The notes below the pieces were generated by a model. That model searched no databases, had not been told where the DNA came from, and saw only the letters and a program-made list of their open reading frames with translations. Shown here one piece after another: positions 26,736 through 35,445 of a DNA stretch of 64,000 bases; within the stretch, counting starts at the first letter, position 1; every line of letters starts with the position of its first letter. Both the position numbers and the translations under genes were made by a program. Source of the stretch: Mesobacillus maritimus (lineage in GTDB: Bacteria > Bacillota > Bacilli > Bacillales > Cytobacillaceae); assembly GCF_023715205.1 (NCBI RefSeq), contig NZ_JAMBNR010000001.1, forward strand, positions 124,001-188,000. Reading direction: 5' to 3'.

Positions 26736-26791
26736 CCGTTCGTAATATAAGGTCAACCAGAAATATCTGGTTAACCTTATATTACGAACGG
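26736..26791. repeat. 26-bp near-perfect inverted repeat with 4-base loop
   Basis: Arms 26736-26761 (begins CCGTTCGTAATATAAGGT) and 26766-26791 differ at one position; the loop is AATA. It is followed by GGGTGCTTT. It is longer than a normal terminator stem and may be a small mobile-element end or a dispersed stem-loop repeat. Confidence 0.75.
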
Positions 26792-26832
26792 GGTGCTTTA
26801 GTTTTAGAAGAAAAATTATATATTTATGATAA

Positions 26833-26860
26833 AAAACGCTCAGAAAACTGAGCGTTTTTG
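26833..26860. terminator. Bidirectional terminator
   Basis: AAAACGCTCAG-AAAA-CTGAGCGTTTTTG: perfect 11-bp stem with T runs on both strands. The genes it served are not obvious. Confidence 0.7.
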
Positions 26861-27135
26861 TTTGCTGTTTACACTGTTAAATTTGGAAAAGGCTCTTCTA
26901 ATGAATAAGCTTGGTTAGATGAATAATACCTTTTATAAAACCATCCACGATTATGGTCAAAACTTTCTGGCATCTATTGGTAACTTAGCCGAAATAGCAT
27001 ATGAACTTTCTTTAAAGGCAAAAGTGGTACATTCTTATGGCAGTAATCAATAGTGGTTCTCCTTACGCATTTACTGGCTCAGTCATCTGCAATACTCATG
27101 AGACGCTATTTGACAGCATGCCTTAACTCAGATGA

Positions 27136-27237
27136 TTATATCAATTTTACAGGCATCAATTTGATTTGTTCTAAACCTTCTGTTCCGATTTGAATTTGTT
27201 TTTCATATCCTTCAATCATATCTCCAAAAGCAGACAT
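27136..27237 (-). pseudogene. Possible HepT (HEPN toxin) N-terminal remnant
   Basis: 33 codons, starting MSAFGDMIEGYEKQIQIGTE after AAGGTGGG. The '(D)MIE.(I/Y)EK(I/Q)...TEGL' pattern is like the first helix of HepT-type HEPN proteins, and it overlaps the end of a nucleotidyltransferase-like fragment, as hepT overlaps mntA. The HEPN active site is absent. Confidence 0.35.
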
Positions 27238-27385
27238 TCTTAATCCCACCTTTTAATAAAAGATAGACAACCTCTTTTAGTGTTTTTACTCGTATTGGTT
27301 CTTTTAACATATTTTTTGTTGCGAGATCTATATGTATCCCTAACTCACCTTCTAAGAAAAACTTAATGCTTAGGAATTCTAACCC
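27212..27385 (-). pseudogene. MNT-type nucleotidyltransferase remnant (MntA-like antitoxin)
   Basis: 58 codons open from 27385 without a start. The translation LEFLSIKFFLEGELGIHIDL then ATKNMLKEPIRVKTLKEVVY follows the C-terminal half of minimal nucleotidyltransferases ('F..L...LE..LG..VDL.T...L...I...I..EAVYL'). The GSX10DXD active site is missing. With the overlapping downstream HepT-like piece it looks like a decayed MNT/HEPN toxin-antitoxin pair. Confidence 0.5.
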
Positions 27386-27960
27386 TCAAAGACTTTTGTA
27401 GGATAAAAATACTTAGAATCTTTCCCTCATCTGAATGGAAAAAACTTATTATGGACATATTTTTAGATATAGTGTATTTTTACGTGTATGTATAAACTTA
27501 TACATAACTCCCGAAAAGATGAACAAGCATTATGTATACTTTTCACAACGGTTCACATAATGTACCATTGATATATATTATGTAAACTAGAAAAAAGATT
27601 TGTGAATTTTACTATGATTTAACTTCCCCTTGTGTTCTTACATCCACGGTTTCCCTAAATTATTTAGATTAGTTTGACTAGATATCCCTTTTACTCCGGT
27701 ACAATAATTGTAATTTGTGTTTCCTGATTTTCCTGAAGAGTTGAATATTGTTCATGCCTGACACCAATCAATATTCAGTTAATGTTTATAACTTTTCATA
27801 TCGGTTAATTATGCTCATGTTTTCTATGTAGAATATTTGTTCTGTTATAGCAAAAATACCCTGGTGAAATAAATTTAACTAACTTCCTTCCGCACCAATC
27901 CTTCTGTTGCGTATATTCTATATTGCAGGAAAAGAAATACACGCAAAGGAGCGCAGAAAG
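27386..27960. other. Gene-free stretch marking the right edge of the accessory island
   Basis: AT-rich, with runs of alternating pyrimidine-purine (GTATGTATAAACTTATACATAA) near 27484-27505. No supportable gene. From here rightwards the genes are mostly core Bacillaceae genes. Confidence 0.4.
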
Positions 27961-28173
27961 ATGTATGTGATCCATTTTGTTGAAGATAAGAAGCGCATTC
28001 TGACTCAATTCGTACAAAAGATCCCTTCTGTCGATGACCAGGTTAAAATTAAAGGCAAAAAAGCAAAGGTTATTCGTGTAGAACCCCAAGAACAAAAACA
28101 AGTTGACATTCATATTGTCACTGAGAAAATTGTAAAAAAGAATACGAAAGAACCTCCAAAGAAAAGACGATAA
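27961..28173 (+). CDS. Small basic conserved-type hypothetical protein
   Basis: 70 aa from the ATG at 27961, which follows AAAGGAGCGCAGAAAG; an upstream in-frame start at 27907 has no ribosome site. The protein (MYVIHFVEDKKRILTQFV...) has a beta-rich first half and a lysine-rich tail ending PPKKRR. I do not know its family. A strong terminator follows at once. Confidence 0.65.
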   Translation: MYVIHFVEDKKRILTQFVQKIPSVDDQVKIKGKKAKVIRVEPQEQKQVDIHIVTEKIVKKNTKEPPKKRR

Positions 28174-28194
28174 TCTTGGATCATACAGTAAAAT

Positions 28195-28230
28195 AAAGAG
28201 AAAGAAAGCTGCTCAGCCCTCTTTCTCTTT
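28195..28230 (+). terminator. Terminator of the 70-aa gene
   Basis: AAAGAGAAAGA pairs perfectly with TCTTTCTCTTT around a 14-base loop; a T-rich run follows. Confidence 0.8.
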
Positions 28231-28380
28231 AGTCTCTTTCCCTTTTGAGAATCTTTATTTTTTTCGTATTTGTAAGAGTTACCTATGCTAGTACAATACT
28301 GCAACTAATTAAGTAGCTAATCACTATAATTAAAGTGCATTTAAGTGATGAACTAGCCAAATAATAGAGTTTATTAAAAA

Positions 28381-29313
28381 TTAATAGCCTCTCTGAGTAT
28401 CTACAATATTATTTAGCGGCTCATTTTTTTCAATCTTATTTAAAGTTTCAAGGAAGCAGTCTACTCCTTCTTTCGCTGTTGTAACTGCTGAAATATGAGG
28501 AGTAACTATGATATTTTTATGATTCCATAACTCATTTTCTGTTGGAAGTGGTTCTTCCGCAAACACATCAAGCACTGCAAACCTTATACTCTGTTGATTA
28601 AGTGCTCCGAGTAGTGCTGTTTCATTTAAAGATGCCCCACGGCCAACATTAATAAACCCAGCACCTGAAAGTCGATCAAAAATGGGCTTTGCAAACAGAC
28701 CGAACGTTTGTTTCGTCAACGGTAATGTGTTAATTAGATAATTCATATCACTTAAATGATCATAATGATCTTCTAATGTCATAACTTGATGAAAATATTC
28801 TTTTTGCTTCCCGCTTAACGATACTCCGTATACCTCTGCCCCGAATTGTGAAAATACTTTTGCAACTCTCTGGCCAATCTCTCCTGTACCATAAACCATC
28901 AATTTTTGACTGCTTAATAATCCAGGCGTCATCGGTTTCCATTGTTTCTTCAATTGCAGCGTCTGATACGAATGATGGAGTTGGATATCACGTAAAACAT
29001 AACTCAAACTATATTCAGCAATCCTCTGACCAAATGAGCATACGGTTCTTGTTAGTAGAACACTTTCAGGCCATGATCTGTCAAACAGAAAACGATCGAC
29101 GCCAGCACCTAGTGAGTGAACCCACTTTAAATGGTTATAATCGAAGTCTCCTTTCATATTAAATGATACAAAGGCATCTGCCCATATTAAATCATTTTGA
29201 GTGACTTCATCATCTGAAAAAAACCGAAAATTTTTATGTATGTTATAGGGCGTAACGAGTTCTTCAATTTCTTTAAACATTGGACTCGCTATAACAATAT
29301 TGTTAATTTCCAC
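28381..29313 (-). CDS. D-2-hydroxyacid dehydrogenase (NAD-dependent)
   Basis: 310 aa. The Rossmann motif 'MVYGTGEIGQRVAKVFSQFG' lies at about 139-158, the substrate-binding 'INVGRGASLNE' near 225, and the catalytic His in 'VTPHISAVTT' near 275. GTG start with GAGGTG 8 nt upstream. The family reduces 2-keto acids to D-2-hydroxy acids, for example glyoxylate or hydroxypyruvate. The exact substrate is not readable. Single-gene unit. Confidence 0.88.
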   Translation of the reverse strand: MEINNIVIASPMFKEIEELVTPYNIHKNFRFFSDDEVTQNDLIWADAFVSFNMKGDFDYNHLKWVHSLGAGVDRFLFDRSWPESVLLTRTVCSFGQRIAEYSLSYVLRDIQLHHSYQTLQLKKQWKPMTPGLLSSQKLMVYGTGEIGQRVAKVFSQFGAEVYGVSLSGKQKEYFHQVMTLEDHYDHLSDMNYLINTLPLTKQTFGLFAKPIFDRLSGAGFINVGRGASLNETALLGALNQQSIRFAVLDVFAEEPLPTENELWNHKNIIVTPHISAVTTAKEGVDCFLETLNKIEKNEPLNNIVDTQRGY

Positions 29314-29435
29314 TTCGCTTTCACCTCAGGCCTTTTCTTCTATGATAACAAACTAATATTAAAATTGACCTGTAAAAATTGATGAAACAGCCAAGAAATA
29401 AATTCTTGACTGTTTTAAAAGGAATTATTTCGGTT

Positions 29436-29564
29436 TTAGCGTTTTTTTACATTATCATTTGGAGAATCACCGGTGCCATTTTTACTCTTACTGTTTGGTG
29501 TACCAAAAATTTGGTTATCCTTTGTAACTTTTGCTCCCTCGGAGAAGTTATCCTTTGTTTTCAT
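29436..29564 (-). CDS. 42-aa hydrophilic small protein (sporulation-type)
   Basis: ATG at 29564 after GGAGTGGG. The sequence MKTKDNFSEGAKVTKDNQIF and so on is Lys/Asn/Ser-rich with no hydrophobic core, like minor small acid-soluble spore proteins. It lies 23 bp after the 55-aa gene on the same strand, so the two are probably cotranscribed. Family not identified. A plus-strand frame across it is a shadow. Confidence 0.55.
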   Translation of the reverse strand: MKTKDNFSEGAKVTKDNQIFGTPNSKSKNGTGDSPNDNVKKR

Positions 29565-29587
29565 AGCTTTACCCACTCCTTTTGACT

Positions 29588-29755
29588 TTAGCGAATTCGA
29601 CCTGTTATTCCGTTATCACCCATTAAACTTTCACCAATTTTCGGTTTACTAGTTGGCTGTTTCTGTTTGTTTTCCTTGGAGAAACCAACTTCTGTATTAC
29701 CAGTAGACATGAGTGGCTGGTTTACAACCTCATTTTTGTTTTCTTTATGAGCCAT
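29588..29755 (-). CDS. 55-aa hydrophilic small protein (sporulation-type)
   Basis: ATG at 29755 with GGGGGAG 8 nt upstream; a longer frame to 29977 lacks a ribosome site. The protein (MAHKENKNEVVNQPLMSTGN...) is polar and ends 'MGDNGITGRIR'. Composition and size fit minor spore proteins. First gene of a two-gene unit with 29436-29564. Confidence 0.6.
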   Translation of the reverse strand: MAHKENKNEVVNQPLMSTGNTEVGFSKENKQKQPTSKPKIGESLMGDNGITGRIR

Positions 29756-29982
29756 ACTCAAATCTCCCCCTTTCGTAATCTTTCGTATTATCTGCTTTTC
29801 TTTTTGGACATATACGAGATTACACATTAACAAATTTGAACAGAAATTGTTCTGTTGCCTTAACCGTTTTCTTTTTTTTCGTACATTATGTATAATAAAG
29901 TTGTAAATCACATATATAAAAAAGACCGCAGGGGCTGGTAACACCGTACGGTCGATACAATAGAGGGTTCCCTTCATGGGGA

Positions 29983-30528
29983 TCAGCTAAAAGTGGCAAT
30001 AATCCACCCTGCAGCAATAGCTAACAAACCTGACCCAGTTCCGATATCGAGAACTTTTTTTGCATGTAAATTTTCATTTAAAATAAACCGTAAACAATCT
30101 TGAGTAGTACCATGCAAACCTGATCCAAACGCACGTGGTGGTTCAAATAGAATTACTTTACCATCAAGCTCTTCATCAGCAATAGTTGGTTTTATGAACC
30201 AGCCATTAGAAAGGTCAATAACTGGGAAAGGTTGTTGCCATCCTTTGTCTTCTTTCAGCCATTGACCATCAATTGCAGTTAACTCAATATTTAAAATGTC
30301 GGCTAAATGTTGTCGAGTTGCTTCGATTGTTTTATCTTCTGCATCTTCAAGAACAATTTTCAATTCAACATTCTCGTTTAATCGTTTCTGATAATCATAT
30401 CCATTCTCATATTGAATAGCATCGAAAGGCTGATCATAATACAAATTATAAAATCCATACATACTTAGAGTTTCCATGATTATATCAATGTTTTGCAATG
30501 AAACGATTGTCTTGTATTCGTATAACAT
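29983..30528 (-). pseudogene. Truncated PrmA-like (ribosomal protein L11) methyltransferase
   Basis: 181 aa. The N-terminal ferredoxin-like half and the start of the SAM-binding fold are present: 'FEPPRAFGSGLHGTTQDCLR' (the PrmA 'AFG(T/S)G.H.TT' motif) and 'VLDIGTGSGLLAIAAG'. It stops there (WIIATFS), losing about 120 residues including the SAM-binding acidic loop and the NPPY-type motif. B. subtilis PrmA is about 311 aa. It is probably a dead second copy; a full prmA would be expected in the dnaK region elsewhere. Confidence 0.75.
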
Positions 30529-30648
30529 CTTCTACCATCCTATTTCAAGTAATTATTTTAACCACATTATACCATTTTAAAGCGATTTTAATTCTTTTAA
30601 CATTCCAATACAAATAACCTGCTTTCTAAAATACCGAGAGCAGGTTTA

Positions 30649-31491
30649 TCACCCAAATTCCGACCATCTCTGTAATAACAATTGTATTTCCTTATCATGT
30701 GTTACCCCTTCATCATCTGGGGTTTCTAGTATTAGCGGAATATCCTTTATGGTCGGAGATAAAATCAATGATTCGAATGCTTGTTCGCTAATATGTCCTG
30801 AATTTAGGATGTTTGCATGACGATCTCTTCGTGAACCAGTGGGATGTTTTGAATTATTTAGATGAATCACCTTTAATTGAGACCAGTAATCTAATTCCTT
30901 CCCTTTCACAATCAATTCTTTTGTATTTTCCCCATCCCATAATCGACTAGCAAACGCATGACATGTATCGAAACAAAATCCAATTTTTTCAGGATATTGA
31001 GATAGGTTACGAATTTGTACCAATTCCTCTAACGTCGTACCTAAACCGCCTTTTGTTCCAGCATTGTTTTCTAATAATATCTTTGCTTTCCCATCCCATT
31101 GGTGAAGTACTTCATTTAACACATGTAACATTAAATGATAGCTTGCAAGTGGGTCACTTTTACTAATTTGGTTTCCATAGTGGACGACTACACCGAGTGA
31201 ACCGCAGCTATTAGCAATTTCTAGATCGTTCAAAAGCGATGAAACCGTTTGTTTTAGGTTGTTATCATCCGGTGTTAGACTTGTAGAATATGGAGTATGA
31301 GCAACAGAAATTATTCCATGTTCTCGGCAAAATTTCTTGCAATTTTCTGCATCCTCTTTATCGAATATTTTAATTGAAAGACTTCTAGGGTTCTTAGGAA
31401 AATATTGAAAAGCAGTGGCCATGTTTGCCACCGCTCTTTTTGCTGCAGCTAAATACCCATCACGAATACTAACATGGCTTCCTAATATCAT
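30649..31491 (-). CDS. nfo: Deoxyribonuclease IV (AP endonuclease family 2)
   Basis: 280 aa from the ATG at 31491 (AAAGGAATAACG before it); the longer frame to 31605 has no ribosome site. Metal ligands of the TIM-barrel are visible: 'LGSHVSI', 'SVAHTPY', 'VVVHYGNQ', 'LLENNAG', 'GFCFDTCHAFASR', 'HLNNSKHPTGSRRDRHANI', 'LILETPDDEG'. The enzyme nicks DNA 5' of abasic sites in base excision repair. Slightly shorter than the usual 297 aa. Confidence 0.9.
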   Translation of the reverse strand: MILGSHVSIRDGYLAAAKRAVANMATAFQYFPKNPRSLSIKIFDKEDAENCKKFCREHGIISVAHTPYSTSLTPDDNNLKQTVSSLLNDLEIANSCGSLGVVVHYGNQISKSDPLASYHLMLHVLNEVLHQWDGKAKILLENNAGTKGGLGTTLEELVQIRNLSQYPEKIGFCFDTCHAFASRLWDGENTKELIVKGKELDYWSQLKVIHLNNSKHPTGSRRDRHANILNSGHISEQAFESLILSPTIKDIPLILETPDDEGVTHDKEIQLLLQRWSEFG

Positions 31492-31762
31492 CGTTATTCC
31501 TTTCTTATCTCTTAATTTATCCACTGCAGATACAAGATAATGATCAATTGATCTTCGTTTAAATTGTGGCAAATTATTCCATGAAATAATAAATAGTGAT
31601 AACAATATGCTTAAAAGTACGTAAAACTACTTTTTCTACATTTATTGAAACATCTTCATTGTTTTATTGTTTCCAACATTATTATTTCCAAATATTTAGC
31701 AAACATTTAGGTTGTGGTATTTTTTTCATACTCTTTATTGTTATTGAATATCAGTAAAAGAA

Positions 31763-31803
31763 AAACCAACACGCAGTTCATATTTATGGCTGCATGTTGG
31801 TTT
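31763..31803 (-). terminator. Terminator of the MATE exporter gene
   Basis: AAACCAACACGCAG and CTGCATGTTGGTTT form a 14-bp stem with one mismatch; on the minus strand TTTTTCTTTT follows. Confidence 0.8.
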
Positions 31804-31816
31804 AAAATAATCACAT

Positions 31817-33154
31817 TTAGTTGTTAGCAAAGAGTTTTCGTTGTTTCCATTTCCCAAATTTAAAATAGCCAAAAGCAAAAAAGCTGCTGATGATAAAACT
31901 AACCCCCATCCCAAGGGCAATTCCATTGGAACCAAACATGTCGGAAAAGAGATAGGTTAACGGATAGCGAAGCAACCAGAATGAAATTAAGTTTAAGATC
32001 AAGACTTGATACATCGCTCCTGAACCTCTAACGATTCCATTTAAAATAAAATTAAGTCCGATAAACGGATAAAAGAAAGCAATTATTCTTAAATATTCTG
32101 ATCCGAATGAGGCTGCTTCTCCGTTTTGAATAAATAGCCCTATTAAGAATTCTGCAGAGAAGAAAATCACTACTGCAATCAAGAGCATAATGGCGAAATT
32201 ATAGACAGCTCCGTAAATCGCTAGCTGGCGTACACGATCCCAACGACCTGCACCAATGTTTTGGCCGGCCATACTATTTACCGCTGTTCCTAAGGCCATT
32301 GCCGGTAAGGTAATTAAACTATCAATCCGCTGGGAAGCACCAAATCCGGCCACAACATTTTCCCCAAAACCATTGACCACACTTAAGATTGCTAATACAC
32401 CAGCATGTATGACCATCATTTGCAGACCTGAAGGAATCCCTAATTTTAAAATGAGCCAGACCTCTTCCATACTAGGGACAGTAGGAATTGAAAAAGGAAC
32501 TAGTTTGTTTCTAAGTGTATAAATCAAGCCATATAAAAAGGAAATTCCTTGTGAAAAGACAGTTGCATAAGCCGCTCCCTCAATCCCCCAGCCAAAGACT
32601 AATATAAAAACAGGGTCCAAAATTGTATTTAAGATAACGGCCACCAAAACGAAGGTTAAAGGCGTTTTGCTATCACCTAATGAACGTAAGACAGAACTGA
32701 TAAAATTATAACCTAGTAAAAAAAGAATTCCGATAAAGTTAATGCGTAAATATGCATTTGCATCTGCCAACATATCAGGAGGGGTATCAAGCATCAATAG
32801 AATATGTTCTGAAAATATAAAACCTATAAAACCTGCGACCAGAGATAAAATAGATAAAACGACTACAAATGCGTTTAAATAGGATTTAAGCCCCTTCTCA
32901 TTACCTTTGCCTCGTTGTTGTGAAAGGATTGTCAAGGTTGCATGATTAATTCCGATAATAAAAGACAAAACTGTGACGATTACTGTTGAAGCGACTGTTA
33001 TGGCACCTAATGGATTCGCACCCAATAAATTTCCAACCCATAAACTATCGATAAACTGGTAGGAAACTTGTAGTAAATTGGCAAGCATAATGGGTGTTGA
33101 AAACAAGAACAATTGCTTGACGATTGAGCCATTTGTAAAATCATGTTGAGCCAA
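31817..33154 (-). CDS. MATE-family efflux transporter
   Basis: 445 aa with twelve predicted hydrophobic segments in two homologous halves, and family motifs 'GAITVASTVIVTV' and 'AGFGASQRIDSLITLPAMAL'. TTG start supported by GGGAGG 9 nt upstream. MATE proteins export cationic drugs or metabolites using H+ or Na+ gradients. Single-gene unit; substrate unknown. Confidence 0.9.
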   Translation of the reverse strand: MAQHDFTNGSIVKQLFLFSTPIMLANLLQVSYQFIDSLWVGNLLGANPLGAITVASTVIVTVLSFIIGINHATLTILSQQRGKGNEKGLKSYLNAFVVVLSILSLVAGFIGFIFSEHILLMLDTPPDMLADANAYLRINFIGILFLLGYNFISSVLRSLGDSKTPLTFVLVAVILNTILDPVFILVFGWGIEGAAYATVFSQGISFLYGLIYTLRNKLVPFSIPTVPSMEEVWLILKLGIPSGLQMMVIHAGVLAILSVVNGFGENVVAGFGASQRIDSLITLPAMALGTAVNSMAGQNIGAGRWDRVRQLAIYGAVYNFAIMLLIAVVIFFSAEFLIGLFIQNGEAASFGSEYLRIIAFFYPFIGLNFILNGIVRGSGAMYQVLILNLISFWLLRYPLTYLFSDMFGSNGIALGMGVSFIISSFFAFGYFKFGKWKQRKLFANN

Positions 33155-33552
33155 TCAAATCGGCCTCCCTTTCTTCAATGAAACATTCCCATAGTTTAAC
33201 ATATCGTTCGTACTCAAGCACGAGACATGCTCAGGAAACAAAAGGGATTCCGTCAATAATCTTCAGCGAATATCGAAAATGCAATAGCTTAATAAGCGCT
33301 AAGACAACAACCATTGCTAAAATACCCCCATAATATTCCCAAACCATTCTTGTTTATAAAACATTCGCTCCTTTTTTCCTCCAAGGGTAGTAAGTATGAG
33401 CCTTCACAGTAATTCACTTGCGGAAAATTTGAACTCAAGTTGATAAATAAAGTGCCATTAAGTGGCACGATTAAACAATGCAAAGAAACAACAGACTTTA
33501 GATGTAGGGAGAGAAACTTTGATTGAAACGGAGATAGGAAGGGGTTAGATTA
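33155..33552. other. Intergenic region, no gene seen
   Basis: 400 bp between divergent genes. It must hold the promoters of the MATE gene and of the 78-aa gene. Short minus-strand frames (for example 33289-33483) lack ribosome sites. Confidence 0.4.
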
Positions 33553-33789
33553 ATGGCAGATATTTTCGATCCAATGGAATATGAAATTGGCGTTCCAATA
33601 CGGACTTTCAATATTCTCGATACAGCTGTAACAGAAGAAGGGTATGACGTGTTATTAAATATTGATTTAGATAGTGGCTATGAATTAGAAGATGTAAAAA
33701 TGAAAATTTCGTTTGAGGACTTAGCTGCTTATGAAACAAATGATATACATGAAGGAGTAAAATACGCACTTGGCTTTTTTACGGAGTAA
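33553..33789 (+). CDS. Hypothetical 78-aa acidic protein
   Basis: ATG after AGGAAGGGG. The acidic sequence (MADIFDPMEYEIGVPIRTFN...) has alternating beta-type segments. I do not recognise the family. The terminator directly after it supports expression. Confidence 0.6.
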   Translation: MADIFDPMEYEIGVPIRTFNILDTAVTEEGYDVLLNIDLDSGYELEDVKMKISFEDLAAYETNDIHEGVKYALGFFTE

Positions 33790-33796
33790 ATCAAAT

Positions 33797-33835
33797 AAAA
33801 AGTCAGTCCAATTTTGCTAAAAGGACTGACTTTTT
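33797..33835. terminator. Bidirectional terminator
   Basis: AAAAAGTCAGTCC and GGACTGACTTTTT form a perfect 13-bp stem. It serves the 78-aa gene (plus) and the ABC permease gene (minus). Confidence 0.9.
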
Positions 33836-33845
33836 ATTCATTTAT

Positions 33846-34652
33846 TTATTTCCATGGGATCAGTTTACGTTCTAACCATTGCAGCGCACGATTAAATGTT
33901 AGTCCAAGGAAAGATAGTATGAGAACACCTGCCATAAGTTTTGTTGTAATCATAAGGTTTCCATAGTGTAATACCATTGCCCCAATACCATATTGTGCGG
34001 CTATCATCTCTGCTGAAACCAAAAGCAATAGTGCTGTTCCAGCAGCCAATTTTAACCCAGCAAAAATAGTTGGTAGCGCACCAGGCAATATTACCTTGCG
34101 AACGACGCTGAAGTGGTTTGAACCAAAAGTCACTGCGGCTTTGATTAAGCTAGGATCTACACCTTTTACTCCAGAAAAAGTATTGATTAATACAGGGAAG
34201 AAAACACCTAACGCAATAATCGCAACCTTAGGCATTTCACCGATGCCAAACCATAAAATAATTAAAGGTAATAGAGCAATTTTTGGAATTGGATAAATCG
34301 AATAAACGATTGGGGTAAAAATGGCATCCGCCCATTTAGAGAACCCCAGGATTAAACCAACGATAATACCAAAAACCGCCCCAATTGTATATCCTCCAGC
34401 AATCCGATAGAGACTTGCGAAAAGGTTCTTAAACAGTTCCCCACTGCTAATCATATCCCAACCATCAGTGACAATTGCTGTTGGTGCCGGGAGGAATAAA
34501 GGTGGAACAATATTCATTCGACAGACAAGCTCCCATAAAATCAAAATACCGGTAATGCCGGCAACAGAGACATAAGCTGGTACCTTTTGTTCTAAAAAGG
34601 CAACTCGATTTTTTATGATTTTCTTGGTTTTATTTGGACTAGTGTTTGCCAT
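33846..34652 (-). CDS. ABC transporter permease, SsuC/TauC type
   Basis: 268 aa with six hydrophobic segments and the permease EAA motif 'KAAVTFGSNHFSVVRKVILP'. Last gene of a three-gene importer (binding protein - ATPase - permease), starting 1 bp after the ATPase stop. The family carries nitrate, sulfonate, taurine or thiamine-precursor compounds. Confidence 0.9.
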   Translation of the reverse strand: MANTSPNKTKKIIKNRVAFLEQKVPAYVSVAGITGILILWELVCRMNIVPPLFLPAPTAIVTDGWDMISSGELFKNLFASLYRIAGGYTIGAVFGIIVGLILGFSKWADAIFTPIVYSIYPIPKIALLPLIILWFGIGEMPKVAIIALGVFFPVLINTFSGVKGVDPSLIKAAVTFGSNHFSVVRKVILPGALPTIFAGLKLAAGTALLLLVSAEMIAAQYGIGAMVLHYGNLMITTKLMAGVLILSFLGLTFNRALQWLERKLIPWK

Positions 34653-34653
34653 T

Positions 34654-35430
34654 TTACACCTCCTTCAATGCTTCTTCAGCATCATGTCGGATTAATTGCC
34701 AAATATCATCCGCATATTTTTCAAATTGTTGCCGATATTTGTCTTGGTCTCGACCGATTTTAGGGAGGTCAATCTGAATAATTTTCTTAATGTGGCCTGG
34801 ATGACGTGACAGCACAATTACTCGGTCTGCTAGGTATACAGCCTCCTGAATATTATGTGTCACATACAATGTGCTTAACTTTGTTCGATTCCAAATGGTT
34901 AAAAGCTCTTCCTGCATAATGGTCCGTGTTTGAGCATCCAACGCAGAAAATGGTTCATCCATTAACAGGAGGTCAGGCTCGACTGCAAGTGCGCGAGCAA
35001 TACCTGCTCTTTGTTTCATGCCCCCAGAAAGCTGTTTCGGGAAGGCATTTTCAAAACCTGTTAATCCTACCATATCAATATAATGTTGACCTTTTTTGGC
35101 ACGTTCCTTTTTAGGAACTCCTCTCTCTTCTAATCCAAACGTAACGTTTTCTAAGACATTGCGCCAAGGAAAGAGAGCAATATCTTGGAAAACAATCCCT
35201 AAGGTAGGTTCTTTATCATCGTTACTACCTTCAAAATAAACTTGTCCTTTTGTTGGTGACAATAAGCCGCCAACAATATTTAATAGAGTCGATTTACCAC
35301 ATCCGCTCGGACCAACTAAGACGACAAATTCTTGTTCATTAATAGTAAAGTTGATATCTTCGAGTGCGAGTGTTTCATTCTTTTTTGAATCGACAAACTT
35401 TTTTTCTACATTCTCAATTACGACTTTCAT
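34654..35430 (-). CDS. ABC transporter ATPase, SsuB/TauB type
   Basis: 258 aa. Walker A 'GPSGCGKSTLL' (about 39-49), Q-loop 'GIVFQDIALFPW', signature 'LSGGMKQRAGIARALAVEPD', Walker B 'LLLMDEPFSALD' and H-loop 'LYVTHNIQEAV'. Energises the import system with 33846-34652 and 35446-36498. A long C-terminal helix is as in SsuB. Confidence 0.92.
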   Translation of the reverse strand: MKVVIENVEKKFVDSKKNETLALEDINFTINEQEFVVLVGPSGCGKSTLLNIVGGLLSPTKGQVYFEGSNDDKEPTLGIVFQDIALFPWRNVLENVTFGLEERGVPKKERAKKGQHYIDMVGLTGFENAFPKQLSGGMKQRAGIARALAVEPDLLLMDEPFSALDAQTRTIMQEELLTIWNRTKLSTLYVTHNIQEAVYLADRVIVLSRHPGHIKKIIQIDLPKIGRDQDKYRQQFEKYADDIWQLIRHDAEEALKEV

Positions 35431-35445
35431 GCTGTCACTTCCCTA

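Larger units (their letters stand above)
26582..27135. other. Gene-free stretch with two strong hairpins
   Basis: About 550 bp. It holds the 26-bp hairpin at 26736-26791 and a terminator at 26833-26860. A short plus-strand frame near 27035-27126 ('VINSGSPYAFTGSVICNTHE') looks like a gene scrap but I cannot place it. Confidence 0.4.

Noticed and set aside
26600-26851. 83-codon plus frame
   Set aside because: It spans the 26-bp hairpin and ends inside a terminator stem; no ribosome site.
29379-29585. 68-codon hydrophobic plus frame
   Set aside because: Antisense of the 42-aa small gene, which has the better ribosome site and composition.
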